64,000 nt of DNA, taken from assembly GCA_035268885.1 (NCBI GenBank), contig DATFKA010000123.1, positions 16,940 through 80,939 of the forward strand, written 5' to 3'. The DNA comes from DATFKA01 sp035268885. GTDB lineage: Bacteria; Bacteroidota; Bacteroidia; Chitinophagales; Saprospiraceae. The stretch's first letter is position 1, and the number at the start of each line of letters is the position of its first letter. This document shows, in pieces, positions 1 to 8,900 of the stretch. A program made the position numbers and the translations under genes. The notes beneath the pieces were generated by a model. The model was not told the origin of the DNA, did not search any database, and worked only from the letters and a program-made list of their open reading frames with translations.

Positions 1-43
1 TCCCTGGGAACAATAAGCTTTTAAAAAATTTATAAACAAGGGA

Positions 44-66
44 GTTGGATTTTTCCAACGTTGGAA
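44..66 (+). promoter_or_regulatory. Overlapping hairpins in the leader just before rplA
   Basis: GTTGGA (44-49) can pair with TCCAAC (54-59) across a TTTT loop. The second arm can alternatively form the palindrome TTCCAACGTTGGAA (53-66). The two structures exclude each other and lie about 20 nt before the rplA start. In other bacteria L1 represses its own operon by binding mRNA; whether this is such a site is inference. Confidence 0.3.
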
Positions 67-84
67 CCTTAAATCATTTTGAAA

Positions 85-777
85 ATGGCAATTGGAAAAA
101 AACGTGCCGCTGCGAATGAGAAAGTAGATAGAGAGCATCTCTACTCTATCCCGGAAGCAATGGCACTGGTAAAAGAAGTTAATACCGCCAAATTTGACGC
201 CTCCGTTGATATTCATATCAACCTGGGGGTAGACCCCCGGAAAGCCGATCAGGGAATTCGTGGTACCACCACGCTTCCTCATGGTACGGGTAAAACAAAG
301 CGGGTAGCTGTATTCTGTACACCGGATAAAGAAGCGGAAGCTAAAGAGGCGGGTGCAGATTTTGTAGGATTGGACGACCTGGTAGATAAAGTACAGGGTG
401 GTTTCATGGATTTTGACGTAGTTATCGCTATGCCTCAAACCATGGCTAAAGTCGGTCGCCTGGGACGTGTCCTGGGGCCACGTGGCTTGATGCCTAATCC
501 TAAGACAGGTACTGTAACACCAAACGTTGGTGCTGCCGTATCAGATGTTAAAGGCGGAAAGATTGCTTTCCGTGTTGATAAATTTGGAATTATCCACTCT
601 TCGATCGGTCGCGTTTCTTTCGATGCACCGAAACTGGCGGAAAATGCAATGGAGTTAATTACTACCCTGCAGAAGATGAAGCCGGCAAGTGCAAAAGGTC
701 TTTACATGAGAGCCATTACCGTGGCTAGTACGATGAGCCCTGGTATTAAGGTGGATGTGAAAACAGTTCGTAAATAA
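85..777 (+). CDS. rplA: 50S ribosomal protein L1
   Basis: Structural protein of the large ribosomal subunit that forms the L1 stalk, where deacylated tRNA leaves the E site. The product is 230 aa, normal for bacterial L1. The central segment GRLGRVLGPRGLMPNPK is the family hallmark. An in-frame TTG lies two codons upstream (79), but ATG at 85, giving MAIGKKRAAAN, is the conventional start. rplJ follows after 14 bp, so the genes are cotranscribed. rplK is expected upstream, outside the window. Confidence 0.97.
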   Translation: MAIGKKRAAANEKVDREHLYSIPEAMALVKEVNTAKFDASVDIHINLGVDPRKADQGIRGTTTLPHGTGKTKRVAVFCTPDKEAEAKEAGADFVGLDDLVDKVQGGFMDFDVVIAMPQTMAKVGRLGRVLGPRGLMPNPKTGTVTPNVGAAVSDVKGGKIAFRVDKFGIIHSSIGRVSFDAPKLAENAMELITTLQKMKPASAKGLYMRAITVASTMSPGIKVDVKTVRK

Positions 778-791
778 TAAACTCAGAGGTG

Positions 792-1346
792 ATGAACAAA
801 GAAGCAAAAACGGCACTGATTGAGGAACTAGCGGAGAAATTCCAGGAAACAAAATTTTTCTACGTAACGGATTTTTCCTCTCTGACAGTAGCAGAGACCA
901 ACGACTTCCGCAGGAAGTGCTTTGAAAACAATATAGAAATGCGCGTGGTGAAAAACACCCTGATCCGCAAAGCGCTGGAGCGTGTTTCTGAGACTGCATA
1001 CGAAGGTCTGTATCAAGATTTGAAAGGCCCATCGGCTCTTCTTTTCTCCGAAAGTGGTAAAACACCAGCGGTGGTATTAAAAGAATACCGCGGCAAAGAT
1101 GGAGAAAAGCCGGCTTTGAAGGTGGCTTATATTGAGGAAGATATCATCCGCGGGGATGGCCAGCTGGAATTCTTGTCCACTCTAAAATCCAAAGAGGATT
1201 TACTGGGCGAGGTGGTTACACTGCTGCAAAGCCCTGCTCAGAATCTGGTTTCTCAATTGAAAGCACCAGAACAGAAGCTGATTGGCTTGGTAAAATATGG
1301 TGGCGACACCATGATGGCTTTACTAAAAGGCATCGAACAGAAATAA
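792..1346 (+). CDS. rplJ: 50S ribosomal protein L10
   Basis: L10 anchors the L7/L12 dimers to the GTPase-associated centre of the large subunit. The product is 184 aa, starting MNKEAKTALIEELAEKF; the FRRKCFENNIEMRVVKNTLIRKA region is typical of the family. ATG at 792 is preferred over the overlapping GTG at 789; AGAGG at 785-789 is a recognisable Shine-Dalgarno. Only 14 bp separate it from rplA, so there is no room for the long L10-binding leader that precedes rplJ in enterobacteria; feedback control, if present, must act elsewhere. Confidence 0.97.
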   Translation: MNKEAKTALIEELAEKFQETKFFYVTDFSSLTVAETNDFRRKCFENNIEMRVVKNTLIRKALERVSETAYEGLYQDLKGPSALLFSESGKTPAVVLKEYRGKDGEKPALKVAYIEEDIIRGDGQLEFLSTLKSKEDLLGEVVTLLQSPAQNLVSQLKAPEQKLIGLVKYGGDTMMALLKGIEQK

Positions 1347-1415
1347 TTTTTAATTATGGCTTCCACGGGGTCTCTGGTGAGAGAGGCGCCGCATCCATAT
1401 AACTTATGTTACGCA

Positions 1416-1434
1416 CCATTATATTCATTAATGG
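1416..1434 (+). promoter_or_regulatory. Small hairpin in rplJ-rplL spacer
   Basis: CCATTA (1416-1421) pairs with TAATGG (1429-1434). It lies in the 113-bp spacer between rplJ and rplL, about 25 nt before the rplL start. No T-tract follows, so it is not an intrinsic terminator. A role in the known excess of L7/L12 over L10 (RNA processing or translation initiation) is a guess. Confidence 0.25.
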
Positions 1435-1459
1435 TTTAACGTACTAAAACAATTTGAAA

Positions 1460-1843
1460 ATGGCTGATTTGAAAGCAATTGCTGATCAATTAGTAAATCT
1501 TACGATCAAAGAAGTAACTGAACTAGCTGACATCCTGAAAGACGAGTATGGTATCGAACCTGCTGCTGCTGCACCCGTTGCTGTAGCTGCTGGTGGTGCT
1601 GCTGCTGGTGGAGATGCTGCTGCGGAAGAAAAAACTGAATTTGACGTTATTCTGGAATCTGCAGGATCTGCTAAACTAAAGGTAGTTAAAGAAGTAAAAA
1701 CTATCTTGGGTGTAGGTCTGAAAGAAGCGAAAGAATTGGTAGACGGTGCTCCCGGTCCAGTTAAGGAAGGTGTACCTAAAGCCGAAGCGGAAGAACTGAA
1801 AGAAAAACTGGAAGCCGTTGGTGCTTCCGTTGAATTGAAGTAA
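1460..1843 (+). CDS. rplL: 50S ribosomal protein L7/L12
   Basis: Multicopy stalk protein that recruits and stimulates the translational GTPases. The product is 127 aa with the expected three parts: an N-terminal dimerisation helix (MADLKAIADQLVNLTIKE), an Ala/Gly-rich hinge around residues 36-58, and the globular C-terminal domain with VKEVKTILGVGLKEAKELV. ATG at 1460 is chosen over TTG at 1454 because MADLK matches the family start. The flanking spacers (113 and 252 bp) are unusually long for this operon. Confidence 0.97.
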   Translation: MADLKAIADQLVNLTIKEVTELADILKDEYGIEPAAAAPVAVAAGGAAAGGDAAAEEKTEFDVILESAGSAKLKVVKEVKTILGVGLKEAKELVDGAPGPVKEGVPKAEAEELKEKLEAVGASVELK

Positions 1844-1898
1844 GTTCTTACTTTGCCAAAAGGGTCTGATCAATTTGAGTCTCTTTTGGAAACAGACG

Positions 1899-1930
1899 GG
1901 CTTAGCGAGTTACTTGTAACTCGTTAAGCC
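1899..1930 (+). promoter_or_regulatory. Strong 15-bp hairpin between rplL and rpoB (attenuator or processing site)
   Basis: GGCTTAGCGAGTTAC (1899-1913) pairs with GTAACTCGTTAAGCC (1916-1930) over the full 15 bp, with one G-T wobble and a 2-nt gap. No U-run follows. In E. coli the same gap holds an attenuator and an RNase III site that lower rpoBC relative to the ribosomal genes. The position and long duplex suggest an analogous processing or attenuation element; that is inference. Confidence 0.5.
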
Positions 1931-1960
1931 TATCGTCGTATAATACAAACACGAAAGAAA

Positions 1961-2002
1961 CACCCCTTTTTGGGTGATATCATAAATTCCTGCCCGGCAG
2001 GA
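1961..2002 (+). other. Two further short hairpins before rpoB
   Basis: CACCC (1961-1965) pairs with GGGTG (1972-1976), and TCCTGCC (1988-1994) with GGCAGGA (1996-2002). Together with the hairpin at 1899-1930 they make a heavily structured 250-nt leader in front of rpoB. No T-tract follows either one. Confidence 0.3.
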
Positions 2003-2095
2003 TGAACTTTACTGGGGGCTTAAACTGTTATTAGTAGTTGCAGCCATCCTTTTTGTTCGATAGAAAGAGATAGTCGGAAAATAAATAAATTGCAG

Positions 2096-5000
2096 ATGAC
2101 ATCAAACGCCAAGGTTTTAAATGCTGAAGCTCTGCGTAAGAACTTCGGAAAAATTAAACGCGCCTCTGACTACCCTGATTTCCTGGAAATTCAAGTAAAA
2201 TCGTTTAAGGAGTTCTTCCAATTGGAAACCACTCCCGAAAACCGCATGAATGAAGGACTTTATCGGGTATTTCAAGAGAATTTTCCCATCACCGATACCA
2301 GAAATATCTTCGTTTTGGAGTTTCTGGATTATTTCGTTGATCCACCCCGGTACACCATTGAAGAATGTATGGAGCGGGGACTTACCTACAGCGTTCCTCT
2401 GAAGGCTAAGTTACGCCTCTCCTGTAATGACGAAGAACACGTCGATTTCCAGACGATTGTACAGGATGTTTTCTTAGGGAATATTCCTTACATGACGCCC
2501 AAAGGTACCTTTGTAATTAATGGTGCCGAGCGGGTGATCGTCTCTCAACTTCACCGCTCTCCTGGTGTATTCTTCGGACAGAGTTTCCACCCTAATGGTA
2601 CGAAAATCTACTCCGCAAGAGTGATCCCTTTTAAGGGAGCCTGGATGGAGTTCGCTACGGATATCAATACGGTCATGTACGCTTATATTGATCGTAAGAA
2701 GAAATTCCCCGTTACTACTTTGCTGCGGGCCATTGGCTTCGATTCCGATAAAGCTATCTTAAGTATTTTTGATCTCGCCGATGAGGTCAAAGCTAATGAG
2801 AAAAACCTCAAAAAATCAATTGGCCGTAAATTAGCGGCCCGCGTTCTGAAAAGCTGGAACGAAGATTTTGTGGATGAGGATACCGGTGAGGTGGTGACCA
2901 TCGAACGTAATGAGATTATTCTCGAGCGCGATGTCGTCCTCGATGAGGATAATATCCAAATGATTCTGGATGCAGAAGCGGAAATCGTTATCCTGCAGAA
3001 AGAAGAAATTGAGGAAGACTATTCCATTATATATAATACGCTTCAGAAGGATCCTTCGAGCTCCGAAATTGAAGCAGTTCAATATATCTATCGCCAACTG
3101 CGCGGTACCGATCCACCCGATGAAGAAACCGCTCGCGGTATCATCGATAAGCTTTTCTTCTCCGATAAGCGGTATAACCTGGGAGAAGTAGGACGCTATA
3201 AGATCAACCGCAAATTAGGCATGGAGACCGATAGAGATATTCTTACCCTGACCAAGGAGGATATCATCGCTATCGTTAAGTATTTGGTCAGTCTGATGAA
3301 CCAAAAGGCAGAGATCGATGATATCGATCACCTAAGCAATCGCCGGGTTCGGACCGTTGGTGAGCAGCTGTACGCACAATTTGGTGTGGGACTGGCTCGG
3401 ATGGCACGGACGATCCGCGAGCGGATGAACGTTCGGGATAATGAAGTGTTTACGCCGATTGACCTAATCAATGCACGAACGCTATCCTCCGTGATTAACT
3501 CCTTCTTTGGTACCAGCCAGCTGTCGCAGTTCCTGGATCAAACCAATCCTATTTCAGAGATTACGCACAAGCGGCGGATTTCTGCGCTGGGACCAGGTGG
3601 TCTCTCCAGAGAGCGTGCCGGTTTTGAGGTGCGGGATGTTCACTACTCCCACTACGGTCGCCTTTGTACGATTGAGACACCGGAGGGACCAAACATTGGT
3701 CTGATCTCCACACTCTGTGTACACGCCAAGGTGAACAAAATGGGATTCCTGGAAACACCTTATCGGGAAGTAGCCAAGGGTAAAGTGAAAATGGAGGCGG
3801 AAGCCAAATACTTGTCTGCCGAAGGAGAAGATTATAAGCGAATTGCACAGGCCAACGCGCCAATCGATAACGAGTCGGGAGCGTTCCTCACGGATAAGAT
3901 TAAGTGTAGAGAGCACGGTGATTTCCCCGTACTTTCTCCGGAAGAAATCGAATTTATGGACGTAGCGCCCAACCAAATCGTTGGGGTGTCGGCTTCCTTG
4001 ATTCCTTTCCTGGAAAACGATGATGCCAACCGTGCCCTGATGGGATCCAACATGCAGCGTCAGGCGGTACCTTTACTGCGACCAAGATCACCAATTGTAG
4101 GTACCGGTCTGGAAGGTAAAGTGGCACGCGACTCTCGCATGATGCTAAACGCCGAAGGCGACGGGGTCATTGAATACGTAGATGCCAACGAGATTATCGT
4201 AAAATATGACCGCTCGGAAGAAGACCAGTTGGTTTCTTTTGAAGACAGTCGTAAAAAATACAAGCTGATTAAATTCCGCCGTACAAACCAGGGGACTTGT
4301 ATCAACCTAACGCCAATTGTGCGCAAGGGAGATCGGGTAACCAAAGGACAAATCCTTTGTGATGGTTACGCTACGGAGAAAGGAGAATTGGCGCTGGGAC
4401 AAAACCTGAAAGTAGCCTTCATGCCCTGGAAAGGGTACAACTTTGAGGATGCCATCGTACTTTCGGAGCGCGTAGTCCGTGAAGATGTTTTTACCTCTCT
4501 ACACATTGAGCACTTTGAAATGGATGTACGGGATACCAAATTGGGTGAGGAAGAACTCACCAATGATATCCCTAACGTCAGTGAAGATGCAACCAAGGAT
4601 CTCGATGAGAACGGAGTCATCCGCGTAGGGGCCTGGGTGAAAGAAGGGGACATTCTGATCGGAAAGATTACCCCGAAAGGAGAATCTGATCCGACGCCAG
4701 AAGAAAAACTGCTGCGGGCTATCTTCGGGGACAAAGCCGGAGATGTAAAAGATGCTTCTATGAAAGCACCTCCCTCTACCAAAGGGATTATCATCAATAA
4801 GCAGCTTTTCGCCAGAATGAAGAAGGATAAAGCGCAGAAGGCGCAGGAGAAAGAAGAGCTGGCCAAGTTGGACGATCAGCATAAGATCGCAGTCAACGAG
4901 CTGAAAACAATTCTGATCGATAAGCTTTTGGTTTTGCTGAAAGGCAAAAAATCTAATGGGGTTCGCAGTATTTATAATGAAGAGTTTTTGCCGAAAGGCG

Positions 5001-5920
5001 TAAAATTCACCCAGGAAGCACTGCGCGAAATCGACTACTCTGTAATCGATTATACCAACTGGACCGAAGATGACGATACGAATAAGCTGATCGCTAGACT
5101 GCTACACAACTACAGCATCAAGTTCAACGAAGAAGTAGGTCGCTACAAGCGGGAGAAATTCAACATCAGTATTGGTGATGAACTACCAGCAGGCGTACTG
5201 AAACTGGCTAAAGTATACATGGCCAAGAAGCGTAAACTTAAGGTAGGGGATAAGCTAGCCGGCCGTCATGGTAATAAAGGTATCGTGGCACGGATCGTCC
5301 GTATGGAAGATATGCCCTTCCTGGAAGACGGTACGCCGGTTGATATCGTGCTGAACCCACTGGGTGTACCTTCTCGTATGAACCTGGGGCAAATCTTTGA
5401 GACGGTACTGGGATGGGCCGGTGAAAAACTGGATATGAAATTCGGTACACCGATCTTCGATGGTGCCAGTTTGGAAGAGATTGATGAATACTGTAAAGAA
5501 GCCAATCTGCCTAGTTTAGGTCAGACGTATTTATACGACGGAGAGACGGGTGATCGTTTCCACCAGCAGGCTACGGTAGGTATCATCTACATGCTGAAAT
5601 TATCCCATATGGTGGATGATAAGATGCATGCCCGTTCGATTGGACCCTACTCCTTAATTACGCAGCAGCCATTGGGTGGTAAAGCCCAGTTCGGTGGACA
5701 GCGCTTCGGTGAGATGGAGGTTTGGGCACTGGAGGCCTTTGGAGCATCCAATATCCTACAGGAGCTACTTACCATTAAGTCTGATGATATTAATGGTCGG
5801 GCTAAAGCCTACGAAGCCATCGTCAAAGGTGATCCACTACCAGATCCTAACATTCCTGAATCATTCAATGTATTGATTCATGAGTTGCGCGGACTGGCGC
5901 TGGATGTGAAATTTGATTAA
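2096..5920 (+). CDS. rpoB: DNA-directed RNA polymerase subunit beta
   Basis: Beta subunit of RNA polymerase, forming one pincer and part of the active-site cleft. The product is 1274 aa, typical for Bacteroidota. The rifampicin-pocket region (SQLSQFLDQTNPISEITHKR, then RRISALGPGGLSRERAGFEVRD) is complete and looks wild type. The C-terminus ends in the usual anchor for beta-prime (GGKAQFGGQRFGEMEVWALE). ATG at 2096 (MTSNAKVLNAEALRKNFGK) is preferred to TTG at 2090. rpoC follows after 52 bp. Confidence 0.98.
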   Translation: MTSNAKVLNAEALRKNFGKIKRASDYPDFLEIQVKSFKEFFQLETTPENRMNEGLYRVFQENFPITDTRNIFVLEFLDYFVDPPRYTIEECMERGLTYSVPLKAKLRLSCNDEEHVDFQTIVQDVFLGNIPYMTPKGTFVINGAERVIVSQLHRSPGVFFGQSFHPNGTKIYSARVIPFKGAWMEFATDINTVMYAYIDRKKKFPVTTLLRAIGFDSDKAILSIFDLADEVKANEKNLKKSIGRKLAARVLKSWNEDFVDEDTGEVVTIERNEIILERDVVLDEDNIQMILDAEAEIVILQKEEIEEDYSIIYNTLQKDPSSSEIEAVQYIYRQLRGTDPPDEETARGIIDKLFFSDKRYNLGEVGRYKINRKLGMETDRDILTLTKEDIIAIVKYLVSLMNQKAEIDDIDHLSNRRVRTVGEQLYAQFGVGLARMARTIRERMNVRDNEVFTPIDLINARTLSSVINSFFGTSQLSQFLDQTNPISEITHKRRISALGPGGLSRERAGFEVRDVHYSHYGRLCTIETPEGPNIGLISTLCVHAKVNKMGFLETPYREVAKGKVKMEAEAKYLSAEGEDYKRIAQANAPIDNESGAFLTDKIKCREHGDFPVLSPEEIEFMDVAPNQIVGVSASLIPFLENDDANRALMGSNMQRQAVPLLRPRSPIVGTGLEGKVARDSRMMLNAEGDGVIEYVDANEIIVKYDRSEEDQLVSFEDSRKKYKLIKFRRTNQGTCINLTPIVRKGDRVTKGQILCDGYATEKGELALGQNLKVAFMPWKGYNFEDAIVLSERVVREDVFTSLHIEHFEMDVRDTKLGEEELTNDIPNVSEDATKDLDENGVIRVGAWVKEGDILIGKITPKGESDPTPEEKLLRAIFGDKAGDVKDASMKAPPSTKGIIINKQLFARMKKDKAQKAQEKEELAKLDDQHKIAVNELKTILIDKLLVLLKGKKSNGVRSIYNEEFLPKGVKFTQEALREIDYSVIDYTNWTEDDDTNKLIARLLHNYSIKFNEEVGRYKREKFNISIGDELPAGVLKLAKVYMAKKRKLKVGDKLAGRHGNKGIVARIVRMEDMPFLEDGTPVDIVLNPLGVPSRMNLGQIFETVLGWAGEKLDMKFGTPIFDGASLEEIDEYCKEANLPSLGQTYLYDGETGDRFHQQATVGIIYMLKLSHMVDDKMHARSIGPYSLITQQPLGGKAQFGGQRFGEMEVWALEAFGASNILQELLTIKSDDINGRAKAYEAIVKGDPLPDPNIPESFNVLIHELRGLALDVKFD

Positions 5921-5929
5921 ATCTATTTT

Positions 5930-5949
5930 GCCAGCCCGGGAGGGCTGGC
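5930..5949 (+). promoter_or_regulatory. GC-rich hairpin between rpoB and rpoC
   Basis: GCCAGCCC (5930-5937) pairs with GGGCTGGC (5942-5949) across a 4-nt loop. It lies 10 bp after the rpoB stop and 23 bp before rpoC. There is no T-tract and rpoC must be read through it, so an RNA-processing or stability role is more likely than termination. Confidence 0.4.
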
Positions 5950-5972
5950 TATAACAATATAACGTTCAACTT

Positions 5973-8900
5973 ATGCCTTTTAAGAAGAAAAGTCATATTC
6001 AAAAGCAGAACTTTGATAGCATCACGATCAGTCTCTCGTCTCCGGATGAGATTCTGGAGCGCTCCTTTGGAGAGGTTTTGAAGCCGGAAACGATTAATTA
6101 CCGGTCTTACAAACCCGAGCGTGATGGCTTGTTTTGCGAACGTATTTTTGGTCCGGTAAAGGACTACGAATGCTACTGTGGTAAATATAAAAGAATCCGT
6201 TACAAGGGGATCGTTTGTGACCGTTGTGGTGTAGAGGTGACGGAGAAAAAAGTACGCCGCGAGCGTATGGGGCACATCAAACTGGTAGTGCCCGTAGTCC
6301 ATATCTGGTTCTTTAAATCACTACCCAACAAGATTGGCTACCTGCTTGGATTATCTTCCAAGAAGTTGGAGTCGATCATTTATTACGAACGCTACGTAGT
6401 GATTCAATCTGGGGTAAAGGAAGCGGAGGATATCAACAAAATGGACCTGCTCACCGAGGAGGAATATTTGGATATCCTGGAAACCCTGCCACCGGAAAAC
6501 CAAATGCTGGAAGATGATGATCCGCAGAAATTCATCGCCAAAATGGGTGCCGATGCCGTTCGGGAACTCCTGATGCGACTGGATCTGGATCAGCTTTCTT
6601 TCGAATTACGCCACCAGGCGGCACACGAGACTTCTCAGCAACGTAAGTCAGAGGCTTTGAAGCGTCTGCGCGTGGTAGAAGCCTTCCGCGATGGCCTGAC
6701 CCGGATTGAAAACCGTCCCGAGTGGGCGATTATTCAGTACCTGCCGGTTATTCCACCGGAATTACGTCCGCTCGTTCCATTGGACGGTGGTCGTTTTGCC
6801 AGTTCTGATTTGAACGATCTGTACCGTCGGGTAATCATTCGGAATAACCGTCTGAAACGTCTGCTGGAAATCAAAGCGCCGGAGGTTATCCTGCGTAATG
6901 AGAAGCGGATGCTACAGGAGGCCGTGGATTCTCTGTTTGATAACTCTCGGAAATCTAATGCTGTGAAAGCGGAAGGTGGTCGTCCACTCAAGTCTTTGAG
7001 TGATATCCTGAAGGGTAAGCAAGGGCGTTTCCGCCAAAACCTGCTGGGTAAGCGGGTAGATTACTCCGGACGTTCCGTTATTGTGGTTGGTCCAACCCTG
7101 AAGCTACACGAATGTGGTTTGCCGAAAGGTATGGCCGCTGAGCTATTCAAGCCTTTCGTTATTCGGAAGTTGATTGAGCGCGGGGTAGTAAAAACGGTAA
7201 AATCGGCGAAAAAACTGGTTGATCGCAAAGATCCGGTCATCTGGGAAATCCTGGAGAATATATTGAAAGGACACCCGATTCTGCTCAATCGGGCACCAAC
7301 GCTGCACCGTCTTTCTATCCAGGCTTTTCAGCCCAGACTGATTGAAGGTAAGGCCATTCAGCTGCACCCGCTGGTTTGTGGTGCTTTTAATGCCGACTTT
7401 GACGGTGACCAAATGGCGGTGCACGTACCCCTGAGTCACGCTGCGATTCTGGAGGCACAGATGCTGATGTTGTCTTCGCACAATATGCTGAATCCTCAGA
7501 ACGGAACTCCCATTACTTTGCCTTCACAGGATATGGTACTGGGGCTGTACTACATTACTAAGGAGCGTACTTCCACTAAAGAAATTAAGGTGCAGGGAGA
7601 AGGGATGACTTTCTACTCGGCTGAGGAAGTAATGATTGCTTATAATGAAGGTAAGCTGGATCTACACGCCAGTATCAAGGTGCGTACCCTGGTAGAAAAC
7701 GATGAAGGAGAATTGGTTAAGAAGGTTATCGAAACCACGACCGGTAGAGTACTTTTTAATGAGTATGTCCCCAAAGGTGTTCCTTTCGTAAACGTTCTGC
7801 TGACCAAGAAGAACCTGAAACGCGTAATTGGAAACGTGATCGAGCGGACCAACTTTAAGATTACCGCCGACTTCCTGGATGATATCAAGAATCTAGGGTT
7901 TATGTGGGCCTTTAAAGGTGGATTGTCCTTTAACCTGGGAGATCTGATTACCCCATCCAATAAAGCAGATATTCTCGAAGAAGCGACTTCTGAGGTGGAT
8001 GTAGTTTGGGATAACTATAATATGGGACTGATCACCAATAATGAGCGTTACAATCAAATCATTGATAAGTGGACTTACGCCGATAATAATATTACGGATA
8101 CACTAATGAAAGAGTTGGCCGAGCACAAGCAAGGTTTCAACTCGGTATATATGATGTTGGACTCCGGAGCACGTGGTTCGAAGCAGCAAATTAAGCAGCT
8201 TTGTGGGTTGCGTGGTCTGATGGCCAAGCCCCGGAAATCAGGTGATACCGGAGGTGCGGTTATTGAAAACCCCATCTTGTCGAACTTTGTAGATGGACTT
8301 TCTGTACTGGAGTACTTTATCTCTACGCACGGTGCTCGTAAAGGTCTGGCCGATACGGCATTGAAGACCGCCGATGCGGGGTACCTGACGCGTCGTCTGG
8401 TGGATGTTTCACAAGACGTGGTGATCATGGAAGAAGACTGTGGTACCCTACGTGGTATGGAAACCACAGCGATGAAAGATAACGATAAGGTGGTGGAGTC
8501 CTTAAGTTCTCAAATCAATGGTCGCTACGCACTTTACGATATTGCTCACCCGGTAACGGATGAAGTGATCGTTAAAGCCGGAGAATATATTAATACCCGA
8601 GATGCCGAATACATCGAAAATGAAGGTATTGAGACGGTTTATATCCGCTCGGTACTGACCTGTGATGTTAAGCGTGGGGTCTGCTCCAAGTGCTACGGTA
8701 AAAACATGGCAACGGGTCGTATCACAGAAAACGGTGATGCCGTGGGTATCATAGCGGCTCAGTCGATTGGTGAGCCGGGTACCCAGTTGACACTGCGTAC
8801 CTTCCACGTGGGTGGTATTGCTTCGGTTGCCAAAAATGAGTCTTCTATTGGCTCCAAATTTGAAGGGGTATTAGAATTTGACTCGGTGAAAACCATTGAC

